A stretch of DNA of 64,000 nt from the NCBI RefSeq assembly GCF_015101885.1, contig NZ_CP062941.1, positions 1,860,001-1,924,000 on the forward strand, given 5' to 3'. Origin of the DNA: Massilia litorea (GTDB lineage: Bacteria; Pseudomonadota; Gammaproteobacteria; Burkholderiales; Burkholderiaceae_D). Positions 10,486-18,316 of this stretch are shown in pieces. Each line of letters begins with the position of its first letter. Position 1 is the first letter of the stretch. The translations under genes and the position numbers were made by a program. Below the pieces are notes generated by a model that made no database searches, was not told the origin of the DNA, and saw only the letters and a program-made list of their open reading frames with translations.

Positions 10486-11477
10486 ACTTTCTCCGCCCAG
10501 CGCTCGCGCACGGTACGGATCGCCGGCAGCTGGGCCACGAACAGGTCGATCAGGGCCGGGTCGAAATGCTTGCCCTTCTGCTGCACCATGTGCTCGATCG
10601 CTTCCTCTTCGCTCCAGGCCCGCTTGTACGGGCGGACCGAGGTCAGCGCATCGAACACGTCGGCAATCGCCACGATGCGTCCCGTGAGCGGGATGGCGTC
10701 ACCCACCAAGCCGTTCGGATAGCCGCTGCCGTCATATTTCTCATGGTGCGTCATCGCGATCTCGTGGGCCAGCTTCAGCATGCCGTCGCTGTGCTCGCCG
10801 ATGATTTCGGCGCCGATGGCCGCGTGGCTCTGCATTACCTTCCATTCGTCGGCATCGAGCGGTCCCGCCTTTTGCAGGATGCGGTCGGGGATGCCGATCT
10901 TGCCGACGTCGTGCATCGGCGCCGCATGCAATAAATCGTCCGCTTCCTGTTCCGTCATGCCGGCCGCCAGGCCCAGGATCTGCGAAAAATGGCTCATGCG
11001 GATCACGTGCAGGCCGGTCTCGTTGTCCTTGTACTCGGCCGCCAGGCCAAGGCGCTGGACGATCGCGAGGCGCGAGGCTTTCAGTTCTTCCATCCGCACC
11101 AGGGAAAGGTGGGTGCGCACGCGCGCGCGCACCACCGGCGGGCTGACCGGCTTGGTGATGTAGTCGACCGCGCCGGCCTCGAAACCCTCGAGTTCGTCGG
11201 CCGTGTCGGACAGGGCGGTCACGAAGATGACGGGAATCGGCGCCGTCAGCGGATTGGCCTTCAGGGCCGCGCAGACTTCATAGCCGCTCATCCCCGGCAT
11301 CATCACGTCGAGCAGCACCAAATCCGGTTTTTCCTTGTTGGCCAGCTCCAGGGCGCGCGCGCCGTCCTTGGCGAACAGCAGGCGGTAGTGGTCTTGCAGG
11401 ATCTGGCGCAGCAACTGCAGGTTGCTCGCTTCGTCGTCGACCGCCAGGATCAGCGGCTTGTTACTGGTCATGCTCAT
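10482..11477 (-). CDS. Response regulator with HD-GYP c-di-GMP phosphodiesterase domain
   Basis: The 331-residue protein has an N-terminal receiver (about 9-125, VDDE pair, phospho-acceptor Asp in LVLLDVMMPGMSG, Lys in YITKP) and a C-terminal HD-GYP domain (about 150-320) with HDVGKIGIPDRIL and HHEKYDGSGYPNGL. HD-GYP enzymes hydrolyse c-di-GMP to GMP; the metal-binding His/Asp residues appear intact. The gene lies 31 bases downstream of the MHYT hybrid kinase on the same strand, so the two are probably co-transcribed and the kinase is the likely phosphodonor. Two starts are possible (11477 and 11471); an AGGAA lies upstream of both. Confidence 0.93.
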   Translation of the reverse strand: MSMTSNKPLILAVDDEASNLQLLRQILQDHYRLLFAKDGARALELANKEKPDLVLLDVMMPGMSGYEVCAALKANPLTAPIPVIFVTALSDTADELEGFEAGAVDYITKPVSPPVVRARVRTHLSLVRMEELKASRLAIVQRLGLAAEYKDNETGLHVIRMSHFSQILGLAAGMTEQEADDLLHAAPMHDVGKIGIPDRILQKAGPLDADEWKVMQSHAAIGAEIIGEHSDGMLKLAHEIAMTHHEKYDGSGYPNGLVGDAIPLTGRIVAIADVFDALTSVRPYKRAWSEEEAIEHMVQQKGKHFDPALIDLFVAQLPAIRTVRERWAEKV

Positions 11478-11508
11478 TACATCGTTTCCTGTTGCTTTGG
11501 ATTGTCGT

Positions 11509-14500
11509 TCAGGCGTCGTCGTGTTCGGCGAGCGCTTCCAGCGCGGCGTCGAGCTGCTGCTGGGCGAGGTCGAAGTCGAAGTCGGCCAGCGCCGCCTGGA
11601 CTTGCGTGACGCGGGCGGCCACCGGATGGCCGGACAGCGCCGCAGCCAGGCCGGCCAGCGCGGCGTCGTCGAGCGCGCCGCGATTCAGGGCGTCGCGCAG
11701 CAGGCGGCCGGCGCGCAGGGCGCGCGGCAGGTCGACTGCGCTTTGCGGGGCGGCCGGCGCGTTGCTGGCGGCCGGGCGCTCGGCGCGGATCGCCAGGATC
11801 GCCGCGGCATGCGCCGCCTCGACCTTGGCCAGGGCTTCCGGCAGCAGTGCCACGCCGGCCAGCGCCTGGCCCTTTTCGCCTTCGGCCAGCTGTTCCAGCG
11901 CGGCCAGCGCATCGGCCAGCAATTCCAGGCCGATATTCGCGCCGACACCCCGCGCTTTATGCGCCAGCATGCGCAGCGACGGGTAGTCGGCGCTGGCCAG
12001 GAAGCCTTGCAGGAACTGCGGCAGCATCGCGTGCTGGCTGTGGAAGTGTTCCAGCGCTTCGCGCCAGGCGTCTTCCTTGCCGCCCCAGCGGTTCAGGCCG
12101 GCCACGCGGTTGAGCGCATGGCGTTCGAGGACCGGCGCCACTTCCGCATGCGGATTGCCGGAGCCGAGGCCGAGCACGCGCGCGATCTCGTGCGACAGCG
12201 TGACCCAGTCGACCGGCTTCGAAGCGAAACCGTCCATGCCGACCTGCACGCTGGCGCGGCGGTGTTCGGGGAGCACGCTGGCCGTCATCGCGATCACCGG
12301 CACCCGCGGGCGGCCGGTTGCCTGTTCCTGTTCGCGGATGCGGCGCGTGGCGGCGAGACCGTCGAGTACCGGCATCTGGAAGTCCATCAGCACCAGGTCG
12401 AATTCCTGGCGCCCGGCCAGGTCGACCACGGCGCCGCCGTCGGACACCGCCGTCATCGTATGGCCGCGGCGCGCGAGCAGCAACTGCAGCAGCTCGAGGT
12501 TCTGCGGCACGTCGTCGGCCGCCAGCACGCGCAGCGGCGGCAGGGCGGCGGCGGTGCGCACGCGCGCCTGCTGCGGCGCGAAGCGCGCCACCAACAGCGG
12601 CAGCACCACGTGGAAGGTCGTGCCTGCGCCGACGGTGCTCTCGGCCCAGATCTTCCCGCCCATCAGCTCGACCAATTGTTTACTGATCGTGGTACCGAGG
12701 CCGGTGCCGCCGAAGCGGCGCGTCATCGAGGCGTCGGCCTGGGTGAACGGGTCGAAGATGGCCTGCAGGCGTTCCGGGGCGATGCCGATGCCGGTGTCCT
12801 GCACGCTGAAGTGCAGCATGCCGTCCTGCTGTTCGGCGCGCAGGGTCACGCTGCCGGCGGCGGTGAACTTGATCGCGTTGTCGAGCAGGTTCGTCAGCAC
12901 CTGGCGGATGCGCAGCTCGTCGCCGCGCAGGTTCGTCGGCAGGGCCGGGTCGTAATGGATGTCGACCTGCAGGCCCTTGGCGCGCGCGTTCGCGGCCAGC
13001 GTCGAGGACAGTTCGTCGATCAGGGACAGCAAATTGAAATCGTTGACCTCGAGTTCGACCGCGCCTTTTTCCAGTTTCGCGGTGTCGAGGATCTCGTTCA
13101 GCAGGCGCAGCAGCGAACGGCCGTTGCTGCGCACGGTGTCGAGGTGGCGCCGCTGTTCCGGAGCCAGGTCTCCGTCCAGCAGGACGTCGGTGAAGCCGAG
13201 GATCGAATTCATCGGCGTGCGGATTTCGTGGCTCATGTTGGCGACGAAACTGGCGCGCGCGGCGGCGGCCTGCTCGGCCGCGTCCTTCGCCTGGCGCAGC
13301 GCGTCTTCCATCGTGCGGCGTTCGCTGATGTCGAGGATCACGCCGTCGAGCCAGGTCAGTTTGCCTGCTTCGTCGCGCACGCCGGTGCCGTTCTCCCACA
13401 GCCAGCGGGTCGAGCCGTCGGCGTGAAGAAGGCGGTATTCGACCAGGTAGGGGCGGTCTTCCGCGAGCGCCGCCGCAATCGCCTCGGACACGCGCACGCG
13501 GTCGGCGGCGTGGATCAGGGCGCCGAAGCAGCGGCGCGGCGCTGTGTTGGCACCGTCTGCCGGCGGATCGCCCAGGAAATCACGCGCCGGATAGCCGGCC
13601 ACGCGTTCGACGGCGTCGCTGATGAAGACCATCGGGTGCGCGCCTTCGATCCGGCTGCGGTAGGAAATGCCGGGGATGGTGCCGATCAGGGAGCGGAACT
13701 GCTGTTCGCTGGCGCGCAGGGCGGCCACCATTTCGCGGCGTTCGGAGATGTCGGTGACGAAGCAGACGAAGAGCTCGCGCTCCTGCATCCGCGCGTGGCC
13801 GACGGCGACGCGCAGCGGCACCAGGCTGCCGTCGCGGCGCACGGCATCGACTTCTTCATTGTTGGGCGCCGCGTGGGCGCTGCTGTCGCGCAGGTAGCCG
13901 AGCAGGCCGGCCTGCTCGTTGGCGCGCTCGGCCTCGGTCATCAGGAGGCGGATGTTGCCGCCGACGATGTCGGCGCGGCGCCAGCCGAAGATCTTTTCGG
14001 CCGAGGCATTGAATTCCTCGATCGTGCCTTCGCGGTCGATCGTGATCACGCCGTCCACCGTCGTGGTGAGCAGGGCGCGCATCCAGGCTTCGCTGCGCGA
14101 GAGTTCGAGGTACAGCTGGCGGTAGCGCAGCAGGCCGTTCGCGGCCAGTACGACGACCGTGAACAGCACCGTGATCAGGGAGATCGCCAGCGCCAGGAAG
14201 GTGGTGTCGGAGGCGACGGCGTCCTTGCCGACCGTGCCCACGAAACGCGCGGCCGCCATGGCGGTGTAGTGCATGCCGGTGACCGCGCAGCCCATGACGA
14301 TGGCCGCCAGCAGCAGGCGCCGGCCTTCGCTCACGCGGCGCAGGCGCGCCAGGCCGAAACGCACCCACAGCGCCAGCGTGGCCAGCACCACCGCCACCAC
14401 GATCGACAGGCCGAACATCAGGGGATCGTAGCGCAGGTCGAGACTCATGCGCATGCCGGCCATGCCGGAATAGTGCATCGCGCCGATGCCGGCACCGAGC

Positions 14501-14871
14501 AGCACGCCGCCCACCAGCAGGCTGGGGGTGCCGATCCGTTCGCGCGCGATCAGGCTCAGCGCCACGAAGGAGGCGCCGATGCTCGGCAGGTTCGACAGGA
14601 TGGTGATCATCGGGTCGTAGGTAACCTGTGTGCACAGGTTAAAGGCGAGCATGCCGATGAAGTGCATCGACCAGACGCCGGCGCCGAGCGCCAGGCTGCC
14701 GGTGAGCAGGAACAGGGTGCGCTGGCGGGTCTGCTGGCGCGCCTGGCCGGCGATTTGCAGTCCCATCCAGGACGAAAAGATAGCCACGAGCAAGGACAGC
14801 ACGACCAGTTTCGGGTCGTACACACCGTAACTGAGCAACGACGGATCGTCGGGCAACATGAAAAGCGACAT
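11509..14871 (-). CDS. MHYT-domain hybrid sensor histidine kinase (MHYT-PAS-PAS-HisKA-HATPase-REC-Hpt)
   Basis: An inner-membrane sensor of about 1120 residues. The N-terminal MHYT module (about 10-210) has repeated HxxGM-type motifs (MHFIGM, MHYSGM, MHYTAM) in transmembrane helices, thought to bind metal and sense O2, NO or CO. PAS domains follow near 260 and 390, HisKA near 545 (ANMSHEIRTPMNS), HATPase near 650-760, a receiver near 780-895 (Asp in LVLMDFQMPVLDG) and a C-terminal Hpt (His near 969, AHKARGVGANIG), giving a full phosphorelay in one chain. The start is uncertain: ATG 14871 gives the usual short lead into the MHYT domain; ATG 14934 would add 21 residues; neither has a good ribosome site. 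The HD-GYP regulator follows on the same strand. Confidence 0.9.
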   Translation of the reverse strand: MSLFMLPDDPSLLSYGVYDPKLVVLSLLVAIFSSWMGLQIAGQARQQTRQRTLFLLTGSLALGAGVWSMHFIGMLAFNLCTQVTYDPMITILSNLPSIGASFVALSLIARERIGTPSLLVGGVLLGAGIGAMHYSGMAGMRMSLDLRYDPLMFGLSIVVAVVLATLALWVRFGLARLRRVSEGRRLLLAAIVMGCAVTGMHYTAMAAARFVGTVGKDAVASDTTFLALAISLITVLFTVVVLAANGLLRYRQLYLELSRSEAWMRALLTTTVDGVITIDREGTIEEFNASAEKIFGWRRADIVGGNIRLLMTEAERANEQAGLLGYLRDSSAHAAPNNEEVDAVRRDGSLVPLRVAVGHARMQERELFVCFVTDISERREMVAALRASEQQFRSLIGTIPGISYRSRIEGAHPMVFISDAVERVAGYPARDFLGDPPADGANTAPRRCFGALIHAADRVRVSEAIAAALAEDRPYLVEYRLLHADGSTRWLWENGTGVRDEAGKLTWLDGVILDISERRTMEDALRQAKDAAEQAAAARASFVANMSHEIRTPMNSILGFTDVLLDGDLAPEQRRHLDTVRSNGRSLLRLLNEILDTAKLEKGAVELEVNDFNLLSLIDELSSTLAANARAKGLQVDIHYDPALPTNLRGDELRIRQVLTNLLDNAIKFTAAGSVTLRAEQQDGMLHFSVQDTGIGIAPERLQAIFDPFTQADASMTRRFGGTGLGTTISKQLVELMGGKIWAESTVGAGTTFHVVLPLLVARFAPQQARVRTAAALPPLRVLAADDVPQNLELLQLLLARRGHTMTAVSDGGAVVDLAGRQEFDLVLMDFQMPVLDGLAATRRIREQEQATGRPRVPVIAMTASVLPEHRRASVQVGMDGFASKPVDWVTLSHEIARVLGLGSGNPHAEVAPVLERHALNRVAGLNRWGGKEDAWREALEHFHSQHAMLPQFLQGFLASADYPSLRMLAHKARGVGANIGLELLADALAALEQLAEGEKGQALAGVALLPEALAKVEAAHAAAILAIRAERPAASNAPAAPQSAVDLPRALRAGRLLRDALNRGALDDAALAGLAAALSGHPVAARVTQVQAALADFDFDLAQQQLDAALEALAEHDDA

Positions 14872-15113
14872 GGGAGGTCCGGCAGAAGAGGTCGCCCGAA
14901 CAGGCGACGTAATCGTCAGTATGACATTTTCCATACGGAAAGTCTTGTCTGGATTTGTCGAAATTGCCGAACATGCAAGCCTTTGTCGCGCGCATGCCAC
15001 CATAAGGATGAGCATATTGCCAGGCCGCAGGCAAGGGCAGGCCGTTACGGTATGCTGCGTGGATGCGGGGCACTTTTCGCGCGCTTTTACATTGCCCAGG
15101 ATGGGTGCACGAT

Positions 15114-15920
15114 ATGCTGATTCGACAATTTCGATGGGCGGCGCTGGCCATGGCCTGCCTGCTTGGCGCCGGCCCGGCAGGGGCGGATACGGACGCCGAT
15201 GCAAGCGCGGATGCGGGTGCGCGGGCGGGCCGTCCCGGGGCGCTGTACATCACGACCGAGGCCGCGGCCCCGTCGAGCATGCTCGACAGCGAGGGCAGCG
15301 TGATCGGCATCTCGACCGACAAGGTGCGGGCGGCCCTGGACCGTGCCGGCATGGCCTACACGATCGAGCTGCTGCCCTGGAAGCGCGCCTATGCCGCCGC
15401 CCACGACCGGCTTGACGCCTGCGTCTACTCCACCACCCGCACGCCGGAGCGCGAAGCCTTGTTCAAATGGGTGGGGCCGATCGACAGCGCCGAATGGGTC
15501 CTGATGGCGCGCGCCGACCACCACTTCGCCCTGCGCACGCTCGACGATGCGCGCCCCTACCGGATCGGCACCTATAACGGCGACGCCCGCGAGCAGTACC
15601 TGCGCAGCCGCGGCTTCCGGGTCGACTCGGCGCCGAACGACCTGACCAATCCGCGCAAGCTCTTATTGGGCCGCATCGACCTCTGGGCCGCCGCCCTGCG
15701 CGTGGGTAGCCCCGTGCTCGAGCAGAACGGCTGGGCCGGCCAGATCGTGCCGGTGCTGGTGTTCAACCGCCTGGACGTCTATCTTGCCTGCCACCGCGCC
15801 ATGCCGGACGCGCTCATTGCGCGCCTGAACGGGGCCTTCGCCGCGCTCGCGCGGGAGGGAACGATGCGCAAGATCGAGCGGGCCTACGATAACTGGTCGG
15901 TGCGGCAGCCGGCGAAATAG
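15114..15920 (+). CDS. Periplasmic solute-binding protein, family 3 type
   Basis: A 268-residue protein with a clear signal peptide (LIRQFRWAALAMACLLGAGPAGA) and a family-3 extracellular solute-binding fold (SVIGISTDKVRAALDRAG..., two lobes ending in ALAREGTMRKIERAYDNW). Proteins of this type bind polar amino acids for ABC uptake, or serve as stand-alone sensors; no ABC permease or ATPase is nearby, so the ligand and role are open. The ATG at 15114 is preferred over upstream starts because it begins the signal peptide and has AGGA nine bases upstream. It is divergent from the MHYT kinase and might supply it with a ligand signal, though only position suggests that. Confidence 0.8.
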   Translation: MLIRQFRWAALAMACLLGAGPAGADTDADASADAGARAGRPGALYITTEAAAPSSMLDSEGSVIGISTDKVRAALDRAGMAYTIELLPWKRAYAAAHDRLDACVYSTTRTPEREALFKWVGPIDSAEWVLMARADHHFALRTLDDARPYRIGTYNGDAREQYLRSRGFRVDSAPNDLTNPRKLLLGRIDLWAAALRVGSPVLEQNGWAGQIVPVLVFNRLDVYLACHRAMPDALIARLNGAFAALAREGTMRKIERAYDNWSVRQPAK

Positions 15921-15944
15921 CCGCGTTGCGCGCCGCGTTGGCGG

Positions 15945-17126
15945 CTACATGAGAAAATCCTGGTGCGCGACGCCGCTGGCTTGTGCAGGCATGTTCACGG
16001 AAGGACGCACCTGGTTACGCCCCGTATTCTTGGCGTGGTACACGGCAGCGTCGGCCCTGGCCAGCAATTCAGCGATACTTTGCCCTTGCTCCATTGTTGA
16101 AACGCCAATCGACACCGTGACCTGCACGCGCGGCTTTTCCAGCAGAGGAGACTGCGCAATGCCCTTGCGAATGCGTTCCGCCACTTCGAGAGCGACGCCC
16201 AGGGCCGTCTGCGGCAGCACGACCAAAAATTCCTCGCCGCCGAAGCGGGCGCAAAAATCTCCCGGCCGCAAGTCAGCGCGTAACCTGTGCGCGAAAGCGC
16301 GCAAGACATCGTCGCCGACCATGTGACCCAGTTCATCGTTAATCTGTTTGAAGAAATCGATGTCGAGCATCAGGATGGAAAAGGGCTGGTAAGCGACGGT
16401 TTGCAGCTCGACTTGCTGCTTGAGGAAGTTGTCGAGTGCCCGGCGGTTCCACTGCCCGGTCAGCGCGTCGGTCGCGGCATCGAGCTCCACCTTCTGCAGC
16501 GCCGAGCGCAGCTGGGCAGCCAGTAATCCATTCGCATACTGCAAGCGAATGCCTTCCATCAGACGTTGTGCGATGGCGCGCGAATAGTAGGCGGTGAGGG
16601 CGATGAACACGCCCAGGCCGGCAGCGAAATCGAGCGCGCTTGGACTATTGGACGCGGTCAATAAACCCAGTACCGACACCGCCAGCTGGACGCCGATCTG
16701 CGAATAATAGGCCGATACGTAGGTACCGTAGACTTGGGCATTGATGGAGGTGACGCCGCACAGCAGGGCCATCAGGATGGCGTCCAGGACGGGGTCGTAT
16801 CCGACCAGGAACCACGTCGACAAGCCCCATCCGAAGCCATCGAGCGCGGCGACCCAGTGCACCCAGCTGCGATGCACATCCACCTTCGAACCGGCGCCGA
16901 TCACCCGCTGTAAAACGAACAGGCTGCCCGCCCAGACAAAGGCAGCCGTTGCCAGCCACGACACGATCGAGCCCAGCGGCACGCGGCCCCAGCAGAACCA
17001 TACCGCAAGCGACCATCCAACCGGCGTCGTCGTGAGTGCGCGCCGCAGCGCGATCACGCATTCCGAAAAACCTTTGGCACGGGCAATGGCCGTGTCGGAT
17101 TGGCTGATGGAGTCGATGGTGCTCAC
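15945..17126 (-). CDS. Membrane-anchored diguanylate cyclase (GGDEF)
   Basis: A multi-pass membrane domain (about six hydrophobic segments, residues 30-205) resembling the MASE-type sensors of diguanylate cyclases is followed by a GGDEF domain (about 225-385). It reads FGGEEFLVVLP, an active-type GGEEF motif, with the TDALTGQWNRRAL entry motif. It should make c-di-GMP from GTP. The inhibitory site region reads RADLRPGDFCARFGGEEF; an RxxD is not evident at the usual place. The start is uncertain: the GTG at 17126 has AGGCAGG just upstream and gives 393 residues; the open frame further upstream runs into the tRNA terminator and cannot be coding there. Confidence 0.88.
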   Translation of the reverse strand: MSTIDSISQSDTAIARAKGFSECVIALRRALTTTPVGWSLAVWFCWGRVPLGSIVSWLATAAFVWAGSLFVLQRVIGAGSKVDVHRSWVHWVAALDGFGWGLSTWFLVGYDPVLDAILMALLCGVTSINAQVYGTYVSAYYSQIGVQLAVSVLGLLTASNSPSALDFAAGLGVFIALTAYYSRAIAQRLMEGIRLQYANGLLAAQLRSALQKVELDAATDALTGQWNRRALDNFLKQQVELQTVAYQPFSILMLDIDFFKQINDELGHMVGDDVLRAFAHRLRADLRPGDFCARFGGEEFLVVLPQTALGVALEVAERIRKGIAQSPLLEKPRVQVTVSIGVSTMEQGQSIAELLARADAAVYHAKNTGRNQVRPSVNMPAQASGVAHQDFLM

Positions 17127-17287
17127 GGCCTGCCTGTACGCTTGGATAAAGGGTGGACTGGGAGTAAAACCTGCCGGTTGAGCAAGAAAATTATCCCAAG
17201 GCAATTGATTTAGTTGTCGAGGATAGCACACAAGTAGCCGCGAGATTGCTATCTGTTGGGCTGCAGGCACAGCGCTACAAAAGCAAA

Positions 17288-17325
17288 AACCCGCGTTCTC
17301 CAAAGAAGAACGCGGGTTTTTTATA
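17288..17325. terminator. Strong bidirectional terminator after tRNA-Leu
   Basis: A 12-bp perfect stem (AACCCGCGTTCT/AGAACGCGGGTT) is flanked by A-rich sequence on the left and T-rich sequence on the right. It ends the leftward tRNA-Leu transcript and would also stop rightward transcription. Confidence 0.9.
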
Positions 17326-17335
17326 TTCATGCGTG

Positions 17336-17420
17336 TGGTGCCGGGAACCGGAATCGAACCGGTACGCCTCGCGGCGCGGGATTTTGAGTCCCGTGCGTCT
17401 ACCTATTCCGCCATCCCGGC
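17336..17420 (-). tRNA. tRNA-Leu (anticodon CAA)
   Basis: Read on the minus strand, the 85-base gene starts GCCGGGATGG and ends CCCGGCACCA with an encoded CCA. The D-arm carries GGTAGACGC, the anticodon stem CGGGA/TCCCG encloses the loop CTCAAAA (anticodon CAA), a class II variable arm follows (CGCCGCGAGGCG), and the T-loop is GGTTCGATTCC. The acceptor stem GCCGGGA/TCCCGGC pairs fully. A strong terminator lies 10 bases downstream. The first 18 bases (17403-17420) overlap the 3' end of the neighbouring coding frame. Confidence 0.97.
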
Positions 17421-17975
17421 AACGCGCTCCGCATTATCGCTGATTTGGATTGCAGCGGCAACAGTTTCCCGGCTTGAAAGATCGGTGCGGCAGGTGGCGG
17501 GGACGGCGGGAGCGGTCGACGCGGCCGGTCCGGCCAGCGCCGCCTGCAGGGCGCGCAGGGTCGGGATCGGGCCGACGACTTCGAGGACATGGGGCTGGAT
17601 GCGCACGCTGAGCGAGCGCGTGCGCCAGCCGCGGGCGGTGCTGGCGTAACGGATGCGGTCGGGGCCGGCGCATACCTGCGCGTAGCCGAGGTCGGCGAGC
17701 GCGCTGTCGAGCGTGGCGCGCAGGTGGCGCGCATCGAAGCGGGTGCTGACGTCGAGCCGGCCGGGGGCGGGCGTGCACAGCGGCAGGGCCAGGCCGGCCA
17801 GCACCGGCAGCACGATGCAGGCGAGCGGGGCGCCGGGATCGAGCAGGCGCAGGGCCAGCACCAGCAGCGGCGTGCCGAGCGCCAGCGTCAGGCCGTAGGC
17901 GGCCAGCGGCGACAGGCGGCGCGGTCCGGCACCGCGCGGTGCCCCGACGATTTCCGAGAACATTACGCTTTTCAT
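17403..17975 (-). CDS. Hypothetical protein with two transmembrane helices
   Basis: I do not recognise this 190-residue product. It starts MKSVMFSEIVG after a strong AGGAGA ribosome site six bases upstream. Two hydrophobic helices (about residues 25-50 and 53-72) form a hairpin anchor, and the remaining 115 residues are soluble, beginning RLDVSTRFDARHLRATLDSALADLGYAQV. The last residues are read from DNA that is also the 5' end of tRNA-Leu on the same strand, so the transcript may continue into the tRNA. A downstream stop inside the tRNA suggests the C-terminus is under little constraint. Function unknown; real coding is supported by the ribosome site and codon pattern. Confidence 0.65.
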   Translation of the reverse strand: MKSVMFSEIVGAPRGAGPRRLSPLAAYGLTLALGTPLLVLALRLLDPGAPLACIVLPVLAGLALPLCTPAPGRLDVSTRFDARHLRATLDSALADLGYAQVCAGPDRIRYASTARGWRTRSLSVRIQPHVLEVVGPIPTLRALQAALAGPAASTAPAVPATCRTDLSSRETVAAAIQISDNAERVAGMAE

Positions 17976-18281
17976 GTTGTCTCCTCTTAGGGGCGAATCT
18001 GGATCGGCATGGCCTTTGTCATTGTCGGCCCCGCTTGCGCCCTGGAGTTGACGTGACTCAATAAATCTGCCCGGGCGCACGTCGACCCGCCGAACCACCG
18101 CCAACTTGCCGATGGCGACACCATGGAAACGACTTTTGTTCGTACCGGGAGCAGTACTCCTGGCCGTCCTCACGGGCGCACCGCTGGCTGGCGCTGGGCG
18201 CTCGACGGCGCCCGCGTCAAGACGCCGGAGGCTTTGCTGCGGGCGGCCATCGGCATATTCCACACTTAACGCGAACAGCGC
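17976..18281. other. Intergenic stretch without a convincing gene
   Basis: About 300 bases between the two-TM gene and the terminator of the GT39 gene. A rightward open frame beginning near 18106 has a signal-peptide-like start (KRLLFVPGAVLLAVLTGA), but it runs through the terminator into the antisense of the GT39 gene and has no ribosome site, so I do not call it. The promoter of the two-TM gene should lie here; I see no strong match. Confidence 0.5.
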
Positions 18282-18311
18282 CAAAAGAAAAGCCGCCCAA
18301 GGGGGCGGCTT
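18282..18311 (-). terminator. Terminator of the GT39 gene
   Basis: A 9-bp stem (AAGCCGCCC/GGGCGGCTT) is followed on the minus strand by TTTTCTTTTGG. It starts 6 bases beyond the stop codon of the glycosyltransferase gene. Confidence 0.85.
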
Positions 18312-18316
18312 GACGG

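Noticed and set aside
11422..15120. A 1232-codon rightward open frame opposite the MHYT hybrid kinase
   Set aside because: Its translation is low-complexity (Arg/Gln/His/Ala-rich) and shows no domain; the opposite strand encodes a full multi-domain kinase. It is a by-product of high GC and codon bias.
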